From Nitrospirota bacterium (GTDB taxonomy: Bacteria; Nitrospirota; 9FT-COMBO-42-15; HDB-SIOI813): a stretch of 11,376 bases of DNA. The stretch is from assembly GCA_016234155.1 (NCBI GenBank), contig JACRGZ010000044.1, positions 1-11,376 on the forward strand, written 5' to 3'. How positions within the stretch are numbered: position 1 is the stretch's first letter; every line of letters begins with the position of its first letter. Made by a program: the position numbers and the translations under genes. A model generated the notes under the pieces. It searched no databases, was not told the origin of the DNA, and saw only the letters and a program-made list of their open reading frames with translations. Shown here one piece after another: positions 1 through 5,945 of this stretch.

Positions 1-1480
1 CCACCGTCAGCATCTGTGACCTTTTTAAGTCTCCCCAAGACGTCATACTCAAAACTGGTTATCTGTCCTTTTGCATTTGTAGTCGAGACCACTCTGCCCA
101 GTTTATCGTAGGTATTCGTGGTGGAGTTGCCCAACGGGTCTGTCACGGTTACAACCCTGTTCAAGACATCATAGGCATAGGTTGTTGTATTGCCCAATGG
201 GTCAGTCTCCGTAAGTTTATTCCCATTGGCGTCATAGGTATAAGTGGTTTTATTGCCGAGGGAATCGGTTACTTCGATAAGATTTCCCACTGCATCATAA
301 GAAAAGCCAGTGGTATTCCCATTCTTATCCATCACAGAGGTCTTCCTGTCCAGGGCATCATAAGTATATGACAGGGTATTGCCGGAAGGGTCAGTAATGG
401 TTGTCAGAAGGTCTTTGACATCGTAGGTATAGCCGGCCGTATTCCCCATCGGGTCGGTAGCGGTAAGCTTATTGTTGTTAGCATCATAGGTGTAGCTCAG
501 TACATTTCCCAATGCATCTGTAAGTGTGAGGAGATTATTGTTATTATCGTATGTATACGCTGTGGTCGTTCCGAGGGCATCTGTAACCGTAAGCCTCCTC
601 CCCGCACCGTCATAGGTATATGTTGTCTTATTACCAAGCGAATCGGTAAACTCCGTGAGATTCCCCTCAGCATCATATGCATTGGTTGTCGTATTCCCGT
701 TGGCATCGGTAATGGTGAAGGGCTGACCAAAGGCATCATAGGTAATGGTGGTATAATTCCCAAGCGGGTCGGTGGTCTTTATCAGATTGCCCCTGGCATC
801 GTATTCAAATGTCGTGGTATTTCCGAGGGCATCCGTTCTCGTAAGGGGGTTGTTGCTGGCATCGTAGGTAATCGTTGTGACATTGCTCATGGCATCGGTC
901 TTGGATGTGACATTTCCCATACTGTCATAGGTGTACCTTGTGATATTCCCATTCTTATCCGTCACCTGAATCCTGTTCCCGGCCTCATCATAGGTGTAAT
1001 ACGTTGAATTGCCCCTCGCATCCTCTTCCTGGATCAGCCTCAGAAGTTCATCATGATAGTGGATCGTTGGATTCCCGAGCTGATCAATAATCGTAGTCTT
1101 TCTGTTTGCCTCGTCATAGAGATATACGGTCACCCCCTGTTTTGCATCTTTCTGAGACACCACCACCCTTTTCTGGTCGTCATAGATGTTGGTAACAAAG
1201 GTATTCCCCAGCGGGTCGGTAGCGGTAAGCATCTGATGGTTGGCATCATAGGTATAGATTGTGGAATTCCCATTTCTGTCTGTTACAGATGTAAGATCAC
1301 CATTGGCATCATAGGTAAACTGGAGGGTCCTCCCGATGGGGTCTGCAATCTGTGTGATATGATTGCCGGCATCATAGGTAAAGGCAATAACCCTCCCCAC
1401 CGTGTCGGTGATCTGTGTGAGGTTGCCTCCTGTATAGGTGAGGCTTATCGTATTTCCGTTCTTATCCACAATAGATGTAA
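1..1480 (-). repeat. YD/RHS coding repeat array (about 63-bp period)
   Basis: Degenerate tandem units of about 63 bp, each reading on the minus strand as a variant of TYDANGN-x(3)-TDPLGNTT, run from the left edge to about 1480. Units differ by many synonymous and non-synonymous changes, so this is an old coding repeat rather than a fresh DNA duplication. It is part of the RHS gene and is not an independent element. Confidence 0.85.
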
Positions 1481-4271
1481 GCCCACCCGAGCCATCAAAG
1501 TTATATTGGGTTGAGTCCTTCTTTTTCAGTGTATATGTCCCATCACCGTTGTCTGTCAGGGTATCAAAGACACCGTATTGGGGTGTGTATCCACCTGAGC
1601 CATCCGGTGTCCATGTCTCGGTCTTCCCATCCCCCCAGCGGATGGTCACGGTAGAATCAGGGTTGACTATCAGCTTCACATTATAGGAATGGGTCCAGCC
1701 AAAACCGAGTGGGCCGTCTACACTGTCCTGGGAATTGTAGCCCCTCTCAAAGATAAAGGGGAGTCCTCTCCCAGGTATCTCTGTATCCTTTTTCTGGTAG
1801 ATGTAATTGCCTGTTGCTGTATTCACCGGGTCAGGCCCCTTACCAAAGGGACCCTGTATGCCATAGACAGTCTCATTTTTGGTAAGAGAAATATTTAATG
1901 TGCCCGCCTGTGTCGTATCTACAGTCCCATAATAGCCCGAATAACCTGGGAGATTGACCGTGATCGTATGAGGGCCACAGGAAGGGTTCGGGAGTGAATA
2001 ATAGCCACTGCTGTCTGTAACAGCCAAGTATACACCATCAACGGTAACGGTGACGCCTGAAAGGGGTTTATTGGTTATGGCATCTTTTAAGATGCCGGAG
2101 ATAGCACAGACTGGCATCTGAATATATTTTATAGTGACATAATCAAATTCCCAACCAGTAGTTGTGGACCAGCTTTGCCCTGTTACATACACGCTGTCAG
2201 AGTTATCAATTACTATGGCACTGGCTAAATCATCCCCTCCTCCATCGTAGCGTGCTACCCACAACTGGTTGCCATTGGTATCATATTTGATAGTGACGTA
2301 GTCTCCGTTACTTCCCCCTGTTACATACACATTACCAATGGCGTCCACAGCCATGGCTCTGGCTCTAGCAGATGCGTATTGAGCTACCCATAATTGATTA
2401 CCATTAGTATCATATTTGATGGTGACAATACCTCCAGTACCACCTCCACCACTTCCTGTTCCTGTAACGTATATATTACCACGCATATCTAATGCGAGAG
2501 CAGTGGGATCATTATTCTGATATCCTCCATAATAGGCTATCCACAATCTATTACCGTTGGAGTCATACTTGATCGTTGCATACAAAGAGCCGGCGGACCA
2601 CGCTCCACTCCATACAAGCTTACCTGTCGTAAAGGCATTACCTGCTGAATCTACTGCAAGAGAAACAGGATTATAATAGCTATCACCCAATGTATAGCCA
2701 ACAGAGGTTTTCCATAACTGATTGCCGTTTGTATCATACTTTATGATACTACTATCATAACGTGTGATACTACTACCAGTCATAACTATTACATTACCCG
2801 TAACATCTAATTCAAGGGCTATTGAACTCCCCCTATCCCTGGCAACCCACAATTGATTTCCATATGCATCATATTTTATAGTGGCGCCCCCACCTTCATT
2901 CCAGGCAGACATGCTCTCCCCTGTCACATAGACATTACCCGCTGCATCTACTGCAAGATCATAGGCTCTATCATAATCAGCTGGTCCACTGTATCGGGCT
3001 ATCCACAACTGGTTCCCGTTAGCATCATAGTTGAAGGTGGCATAGTCAGAATAGGTACCAATACCATAACTTGAGCCTGTCACATAGAGATTGCCTGCTG
3101 TACCCAGCGCAATGGCATTGGCACCATCATAATAATTACCTGGTCCATTGTATCGGGCTACCCATAATTGATTACCGTTGTTATTATATTTAATGGTAGC
3201 ATAGTCATAGCCGCTTGACCCCGTCACATATATACTGCCAGTAGAGTCAATTGCAATGGCAGCAGGAGAATCACCACCACCGCTATCATAGCGAGCCACC
3301 CATGCCTGACTTACTTGGGCGATGGCATTGGTTGATGACAAAACAGGTGACCAAGAAGGTGATCCATCAGAGGCACTATTGTTTGTTAGTCTGATAAGGT
3401 TTGTCCCGTCACTGTTTATTGTGTAAATTTCAAAATTCCCATCAAAAAGATCGGTAAACAAAACCATCTTCGTACCATCCTGGGACCAAGAACCAACGTA
3501 TGGACTGATGCAACAGTTACCACCATAAAGCAATTTTGTTTGATTAGAACCATCTGTGTTTATCACATAAATAGCATCCCAGGCGGAATAGGCTATCTTT
3601 GTCCCATCTGGTGACCAGCGAGGACTGTTAGCCCAGCTTAGGGTATTGGGAATTTGAGTTGGGTTTGTACCATCAGCATTCATTATATATAGGTATGCAA
3701 CGCTACTTCGCCACGAACTAAATACAATCTTGGTTCCGTCTGGAGACCAGCGAGGTTCACCATCGCTTGAAGGGTTATTCGTCAAGTTGACAGGATTTGT
3801 TCCATCAACATTCATTACATAGATTTCAGAATTACCATCCCTGGTAGTTATAAAGGCAATCTTAGTGCCATCTGGTGACCATGCTGGGTAACTGTCGGTG
3901 GCAGTGTTATTAGTGAGTCTAACTTGGTTAGTCCCATCAGCATTCATTACATAAATTTCATTGTTACCATCGCGATCTGATACAAAAGCGGTCCTTGTCC
4001 CATCGGGTGACCAGGAAGGTTGAGCGTCCTCCGCGTTGTTGTTGGTAAGCCGTGTCTGGTTGGCACCATCCGGATTCATCACATAGATTTCATAATTGCC
4101 GTCGCGGGTTGAATCAAAGGCGATCTTGCTTTCGGCAATAGCAGGGGAGGAGAAGAAAAAGATTGTTATAAGAAGTATAAGGAAGGACGCCATCCGTATT
4201 GCAAGACTTCGCAGGCTGAAGCCTGCGGCTACATTCCAAAACCAGGAATATCTGTTGTTAACCGTCTTCAT
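1..4271 (-). CDS. Giant exported RHS/YD-repeat protein with N-terminal beta-propellers (partial, C-terminus outside window)
   Basis: The frame is open from ATG at 4271 down to base 1 with no stop seen (1423 codons plus 2 nt), preceded by an in-frame TAA. Order of parts, numbered from this start: a hydrophobic signal segment ending SSPAIA (about 27-46); PD40/TolB-like blades of the form DGNxEIYVMNxDGTN...WSPDGTKIAF (about 47-312); SBBP-like blades with DxxGNxYVTG and YDxNGNQLWVARY (about 320-715); a carboxypeptidase-regulatory-like beta-sandwich, ISGILKDAITNKPLSGVTV (about 719-795); a DUF6531-like RHS entry region with NTATGNY and GFGWTHSYN (about 805-930); then 20 or more YD repeats of about 21 residues (TYDANGN..T.TDPLGN). 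RHS proteins of this kind are exported shells, adhesins or toxin carriers; the tip that would tell lies off the window. A riboswitch leader points to c-di-GMP control. The start is uncertain: ATG 4271 has only weak AAGGG upstream, and ATG 4193 would give a cleaner signal peptide (MASFLILLITIFFFSSPAIA). Confidence 0.9.
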   Translation of the reverse strand, partial: MKTVNNRYSWFWNVAAGFSLRSLAIRMASFLILLITIFFFSSPAIAESKIAFDSTRDGNYEIYVMNPDGANQTRLTNNNAEDAQPSWSPDGTRTAFVSDRDGNNEIYVMNADGTNQVRLTNNTATDSYPAWSPDGTKIAFITTRDGNSEIYVMNVDGTNPVNLTNNPSSDGEPRWSPDGTKIVFSSWRSSVAYLYIMNADGTNPTQIPNTLSWANSPRWSPDGTKIAYSAWDAIYVINTDGSNQTKLLYGGNCCISPYVGSWSQDGTKMVLFTDLFDGNFEIYTINSDGTNLIRLTNNSASDGSPSWSPVLSSTNAIAQVSQAWVARYDSGGGDSPAAIAIDSTGSIYVTGSSGYDYATIKYNNNGNQLWVARYNGPGNYYDGANAIALGTAGNLYVTGSSYGIGTYSDYATFNYDANGNQLWIARYSGPADYDRAYDLAVDAAGNVYVTGESMSAWNEGGGATIKYDAYGNQLWVARDRGSSIALELDVTGNVIVMTGSSITRYDSSIIKYDTNGNQLWKTSVGYTLGDSYYNPVSLAVDSAGNAFTTGKLVWSGAWSAGSLYATIKYDSNGNRLWIAYYGGYQNNDPTALALDMRGNIYVTGTGSGGGGTGGIVTIKYDTNGNQLWVAQYASARARAMAVDAIGNVYVTGGSNGDYVTIKYDTNGNQLWVARYDGGGDDLASAIVIDNSDSVYVTGQSWSTTTGWEFDYVTIKYIQMPVCAISGILKDAITNKPLSGVTVTVDGVYLAVTDSSGYYSLPNPSCGPHTITVNLPGYSGYYGTVDTTQAGTLNISLTKNETVYGIQGPFGKGPDPVNTATGNYIYQKKDTEIPGRGLPFIFERGYNSQDSVDGPLGFGWTHSYNVKLIVNPDSTVTIRWGDGKTETWTPDGSGGYTPQYGVFDTLTDNGDGTYTLKKKDSTQYNFDGSGGLTSIVDKNGNTISLTYTGGNLTQITDTVGRVIAFTYDAGNHITQIADPIGRTLQFTYDANGDLTSVTDRNGNSTIYTYDANHQMLTATDPLGNTFVTNIYDDQKRVVVSQKDAKQGVTVYLYDEANRKTTIIDQLGNPTIHYHDELLRLIQEEDARGNSTYYTYDEAGNRIQVTDKNGNITRYTYDSMGNVTSKTDAMSNVTTITYDASNNPLTRTDALGNTTTFEYDARGNLIKTTDPLGNYTTITYDAFGQPFTITDANGNTTTNAYDAEGNLTEFTDSLGNKTTYTYDGAGRRLTVTDALGTTTAYTYDNNNNLLTLTDALGNVLSYTYDANNNKLTATDPMGNTAGYTYDVKDLLTTITDPSGNTLSYTYDALDRKTSVMDKNGNTTGFSYDAVGNLIEVTDSLGNKTTYTYDANGNKLTETDPLGNTTTYAYDVLNRVVTVTDPLGNSTTNTYDKLGRVVSTTNAKGQITSFEYDVLGRLKKVTDADG
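2150..3312 (-). repeat. SBBP-like beta-propeller coding repeats
   Basis: About eight degenerate units of roughly 130-170 bp. Each encodes a DxxGNxYVTG strand followed by an ATIKYDxNGNQLWVARY strand. The spacing and motif match SBBP-type propeller blades within the giant minus-strand protein. Units vary in the loop between the two motifs. Confidence 0.75.
3340..4130 (-). repeat. PD40/TolB-like beta-propeller coding repeats
   Basis: Six to seven units of about 120-130 bp, each encoding the D-G-N-x-E-I-Y-V-M-N, DGTN, LTNN and WSPDGTKIAF pattern typical of PD40/WD40-like propeller blades. They form the N-terminal propeller of the minus-strand giant protein. Confidence 0.8.
4210..4232 (-). repeat. 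GTAG-headed REP-like palindrome inside the RHS 5' coding end
   Basis: On the minus strand GTAG (4232-4229) is followed by CC and the perfect hairpin CGCAGGCT-tc-AGCCTGCG (8-bp stem, 2-nt loop). A GTAG head next to a short hairpin is the known architecture of REP elements mobilised by RAYT transposases. Here it codes for VAAGFSLR within the first 25 codons of the RHS frame, so either the repeat was absorbed into the N-terminus or translation starts downstream at 4193. Confidence 0.55.
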
Positions 4272-4352
4272 TGGAAGGCCCTTTTCTTAATAATCGCTGG
4301 TGTCCTTAATTTACCCTCATTCTTTACTCAAGGCAGGGCTTTTATACATCTA

Positions 4353-4378
4353 CGTTCCCAAGCAGGTGCTTGGGAACG
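4353..4378. repeat. Perfect 12-bp palindrome in the RHS leader
   Basis: CGTTCCCAAGCA (4353-4364), loop gg, then TGCTTGGGAACG (4367-4378). It lies between the riboswitch terminator and the RHS start codon. It lacks a T-run on either strand, so it is not an obvious terminator. Palindromes of the CGTTCCCAAGC...GCTTGGGAACG type are, from memory, dispersed repeats in many environmental genomes. It would form a strong hairpin in the mRNA 5' region. Confidence 0.6.
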
Positions 4379-4394
4379 AGACTATTAACGCCTT

Positions 4395-4459
4395 AAATAA
4401 AAAAGCCGGACTGCTGAAATAACAATAATCATGAATTATTGTCACCTTGGCAGCCCGGC
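4395..4459 (-). terminator. Riboswitch expression platform: intrinsic terminator sharing the aptamer 3' strand
   Basis: On the minus strand GCCGGGCTGC (4459-4450) pairs with GCAGTCCGGC (4414-4405), a 10-bp stem with one G-U pair. A TTTTTTATTT run (4404-4395) follows at once. The loop holds a second hairpin, ACAATAAT/ATTATTGT (4422-4442). The left arm is the conserved 3' strand of the c-di-GMP aptamer, so aptamer folding and terminator folding exclude each other. Confidence 0.7.
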
Positions 4460-4604
4460 TGGCTTAAATGTCACCCCCACCCCCCGATAAATACTTCGGG
4501 GGCAGGCTCTAACCCTCCCCCATCAAGGGGGAGGGAAAATAAGAGGGATAAGCCCCGTAGCTTTGCGCCCTGTCGTCGCCGACAGTTTGCCCTGATAGAA
4601 GGTG
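4443..4604 (-). promoter_or_regulatory. Cyclic-di-GMP-I (GEMM-I) riboswitch aptamer with enlarged P3
   Basis: Read on the minus strand: P1 5' arm CACCTT (4604-4599); conserved AGGGCAAAC (4593-4585); P2 hairpin CTGTCG-GCGA-CGACAG (4585-4570) with a GNRA tetraloop; conserved GCGCAAAGC (4568-4560); P3 pairing GGCTTA (4554-4549) with TAAGCC (4466-4461); conserved 3' strand AGCCGGGCTGCC (4460-4449); P1 3' arm AAGGTG (4448-4443), fully complementary to the 5' arm. This matches the GEMM-I consensus in order, motifs and pairing. Typical aptamers are about 85-100 nt. This one is 162 nt because about 82 nt sit in the apical part of P3. It precedes the RHS gene on the same strand. The shared terminator arm predicts an ON switch: ligand binding stabilises the aptamer and prevents termination. 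Confidence 0.85.
4481..4535. repeat. Two G/C palindromes inserted in the P3 loop of the riboswitch
   Basis: Palindrome one is CCCTCCCCC (4513-4521), loop atcaa, GGGGGAGGG (4527-4535), followed by GAAAATAAGAGGG-like sequence. Palindrome two is CCCCCGA (4481-4487), 8-nt loop, TCGGGGG (4496-4502). The first belongs to the same CCCTC/GAGGG family as the palindromes at 10036-10060 and 10425-10473. Both lie within the P3 loop of the aptamer, so they could extend it as stacked hairpins without breaking the conserved core. Confidence 0.65.
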
Positions 4605-4689
4605 GTAAAAATCTACATACCCTTAACCTTCACCCTCCATATATAACCTTAAAGAAAAGAAGGAGAGTACTTCACCTGATTCCTCAGAC

Positions 4690-4722
4690 ACTATACTTAC
4701 CAAAACGGTAATATTTTGTCAA
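4690..4722 (-). promoter_or_regulatory. Candidate promoter for the riboswitch-RHS transcript
   Basis: The minus strand has TTGACA (4722-4717), a perfect -35, and downstream TATAGT (4695-4690) as a possible -10. The gap of 21 bp is longer than the usual 17. With a 17-bp gap the -10 would be the weak TAAGTA. The promoter is therefore plausible but not firm. An operator-like site sits in the spacer (4697-4711). Confidence 0.35.
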
Positions 4723-4746
4723 GACTTTTTATTACCGTTTCAGTAA
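4697..4746. promoter_or_regulatory. Paired inverted operators between the divergent genes
   Basis: Site 1 is TTACCAAAACGGTAA on the plus strand (4697-4711). Site 2 is TTACTGAAACGGTAA on the minus strand (4746-4732). Each is an imperfect palindrome with TTAC(C/T) and GGTAA arms around 5 bp. The two copies differ at two positions and are centred 35 bp apart, about three helical turns. Site 1 lies in the candidate RHS promoter and site 2 is just upstream of the regulator's promoter. The small XRE protein encoded next door is the natural candidate ligand (inference). Confidence 0.6.
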
Positions 4747-4769
4747 TTTTATTTTAGGTTACGGTCAAC

Positions 4770-4775
4770 TATAGT
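4770..4775 (+). promoter_or_regulatory. Candidate -10 box for the XRE regulator gene
   Basis: TATAGT lies 11 bp before the ATG at 4787. A start of transcription about 7 bp downstream would leave only a few nt of leader. There is no Shine-Dalgarno sequence in front of this ATG, which fits a leaderless or near-leaderless mRNA. The -35 region is poor (TTTTAT-like). Confidence 0.4.
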
Positions 4776-4786
4776 CATTTACATAA

Positions 4787-5152
4787 ATGACTAAGCGAAA
4801 GATTACAGAAATGGACAGGCTGGTTGCCGGGAATATCAGGAGGTTACGAGAATTGTATGGATTTGATCGCAGGGCATTGGAAGAAAAAGCAGGGATAGCC
4901 TATGGGATACTTGATCAGATAGAAGCACTCCATAAACCTGCCGGAAAGACCATACAAATGCGGATTGCCAGGGGACTGGGTTGTTCAGTGGGCGAGCTTT
5001 ATAAAGACAAATCACCTATGGTTAAGGAATCGACAACCCGCTCTCTTACAAGTCGCCAGAAGCGGTTGCTATCTATGGCAGAACATCTTACGGACAAGGA
5101 GCTGGAAGAGGTCATCAATTATATTATGTGGTTGCAAGCAAAAAGAGGATAG
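4787..5152 (+). CDS. Small XRE/Cro-type helix-turn-helix regulator
   Basis: A protein of 121 aa. Residues about 12-75 fit an XRE/HTH_3 domain: NIRRLRELYGFDRRALEEKAGIAYGILDQIE reads as the first four helices, with ALEEKAG then AYGILDQIE as the turn and recognition helix, and the closing CSVGELYKDK is typical of the family. Residues about 84-118 (LTSRQKRLLSMAEHLTDKELEEVINYIMWL) are predicted helical and may serve dimerisation. The ATG is preceded by TAA and no SD is visible, so 4787 is the longest possible start. M9 (4811) is an alternative, also without an SD. The gene is divergent from the riboswitch-RHS gene and separated from it by paired operators, so a role in controlling that region and itself is likely but inferred. 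It carries no signal-sensing domain. Confidence 0.8.
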   Translation: MTKRKITEMDRLVAGNIRRLRELYGFDRRALEEKAGIAYGILDQIEALHKPAGKTIQMRIARGLGCSVGELYKDKSPMVKESTTRSLTSRQKRLLSMAEHLTDKELEEVINYIMWLQAKRG

Positions 5153-5210
5153 GTGTAGGGAGTTGACCTGCCTCTTTCCAAGTGGAACAACCTCCAATCC
5201 GTCAGTGATA

Positions 5211-5348
5211 ACCTCCCTTAAGATCTCCCGGGTTGACATTAAGACCATCCGCAGGAAGATGATGGAGTATGGGTTGAGAAAAGAGGACTTTAAGGGTAGG
5301 GAATGGATGTCCGGTTTCCCACATGATTATGGACATGCATTCCCATAA
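5211..5348 (+). pseudogene. Possible remnant of a Fis-type C-terminus of a sigma-54 activator
   Basis: In the frame ending with TAA at 5346-5348 the translation includes LKISRVDIKTIRRKMMEYGL followed by RKEDF. This resembles the last helices of NtrC-family activators (L-x-I-S-R-x-T-L-x-R-K-M-x-E-Y-G-L). Only this tail is present: the sequence upstream belongs to the XRE gene in another frame, and no AAA+ domain is in the window. I read it as a leftover of a deleted gene. It could also be chance, since the segment is short and has no start codon or SD of its own. Confidence 0.35.
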
Positions 5349-5466
5349 GTAACGGAAAGTAGTTAGTTCACAGTTTCCATGATTAAACCGTCCTATATTT
5401 AATTTCACTTTTAAATTCAACAAGTTAGCATTTCATAACTGTCCTTCTTTTTTCGTAATAAAATTC

Positions 5467-5481
5467 TGGTATATATATTGC
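5467..5481 (+). promoter_or_regulatory. Candidate sigma-54 (-24/-12) promoter
   Basis: CTGGTATATATATTGCGG contains TGG and TTGC with GG and GC exactly 10 bp apart, the required sigma-54 spacing. The -24 box (TGGTAT versus TGGCAC) and -12 box (TTGC) are good. It points toward the small cysteine-rich gene and the molybdoenzyme cluster, although a MITE-like element now lies in between. The surrounding stretch 5349-5508 is AT-rich and I see no gene in it. Confidence 0.45.
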
Positions 5482-5512
5482 GGATTATATAAAGGTGACG
5501 GGTTAAAATAGG

Positions 5513-5642
5513 GAGGCTCTTGCAAAAGTATAAAAATGTTGTCATTCCCGCATGGTTTTAGCGGGAATCTAGTGTTTTATTACAGAAAATCATATCCCCG
5601 ATAGAAGATTTCGGGGATGACATAGACTTTTGCAAGAGCCTC
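5513..5642. mobile_element. MITE-like non-autonomous element (130 bp) with terminal inverted repeats and TAGG duplication
   Basis: The ends are perfect inverted repeats, GAGGCTCTTGCAAAAGT at the left and its complement at the right. TAGG flanks both sides (5509-5512 and 5643-5646), consistent with a 4-bp target duplication. The inside holds two hairpins, TTCCCGC/GCGGGAA and ATCCCCGA/TCGGGGAT, each next to a TGTCAT-like motif in opposite orientation, so the element is nearly symmetric. It has no coding capacity. The parent IS family cannot be assigned without a database. Confidence 0.75.
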
Positions 5643-5676
5643 TAGGGACTATAAAATAGTAGCCCTATTTAACCCC

Positions 5677-5734
5677 AAGGGGTCAAGGAGGAGTTTTTAG
5701 GTTTTCACATGACCCCTCGAATCCTTGACCCCTT
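5677..5734. repeat. Perfect 13-bp inverted repeat upstream of the small Cys-rich gene
   Basis: AAGGGGTCAAGGA (5677-5689) and TCCTTGACCCCTT (5722-5734) enclose 32 nt. The loop contains a further GACCCCTCGAA-like copy. The repeat ends 15 bp before the ATG at 5750. It has no T-run and is probably a dispersed palindromic repeat rather than a terminator. Confidence 0.55.
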
Positions 5735-5749
5735 GAACCCTTCTATATA

Positions 5750-5926
5750 ATGACACAGAAGAGATGTCCCTACTATGAAGATAATCCTGTAAGGAGCTGT
5801 AATGCAGTGAATGAGGGGATTAAGGTGCCAACAAAGAGAGATGCTGATTGGTTCTGCCTGGGAGGGCATTACGAGGAGTGTCCCACATATATAGAAAAAG
5901 AAAAGGAGGTGAGAAATTTTTCATAA
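5750..5926 (+). CDS. 58-aa four-cysteine protein of unknown function
   Basis: The frame starts MTQKRCPYYEDNPVRSCNAV and ends YIEKEKEVRNFS. Four cysteines (C6, C17, C36, C44) are arranged as CPYY-x8-C and FCLGGHYEEC, so a small metal-binding (zinc or Fe-S) knuckle is likely. The codons are orderly, with polar C-terminal lysine/glutamate residues, and the frame ends 68 bp before the Mo enzyme gene on the same strand. No SD is visible before the ATG. I do not recognise a named family. Small soluble proteins with the CPYY...C...FC..G.Y..CP pattern occur, from memory, as orphan genes in environmental genomes. It has no signal peptide, so it should be cytoplasmic. Reality is supported by composition and the cysteine pattern, not by homology seen here. 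Confidence 0.6.
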   Translation: MTQKRCPYYEDNPVRSCNAVNEGIKVPTKRDADWFCLGGHYEECPTYIEKEKEVRNFS

Positions 5927-5945
5927 GGGGATTTTCAAACCGGTT

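Noticed and set aside
1..1480. Regular repeats resembling a CRISPR or minisatellite array
   Set aside because: The units are degenerate, have no constant repeat plus unique spacer layout, and translate as YD repeats in one frame.
1053..1898. Plus-strand reading frames of 153, 82 and 69 codons
   Set aside because: They lie antisense to the RHS gene in its repeat region, share no domain features and have no SD; they are shadows of the minus-strand frame.
4353..4378. Terminator call for the 12-bp palindrome in the RHS leader
   Set aside because: There is no T-run on either strand after the stem; it is kept only as a repeat.
4439..4711. Plus-strand 90-codon frame
   Set aside because: It runs antisense through the riboswitch, its terminator arm and palindromes; the PHPPINTSG and NPPPSRGRE stretches are repeat translation.
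4965..5348. 127-codon plus-strand frame overlapping the XRE gene
   Set aside because: The first part is the out-of-frame shadow of the XRE gene. Only the tail (5211-5348) has protein-like sequence and is listed separately as a possible relic.
5677..5734. Terminator or attenuator before the small Cys-rich gene
   Set aside because: The stem is long with a 32-nt loop and no T-run follows; a dispersed repeat is the simpler reading.
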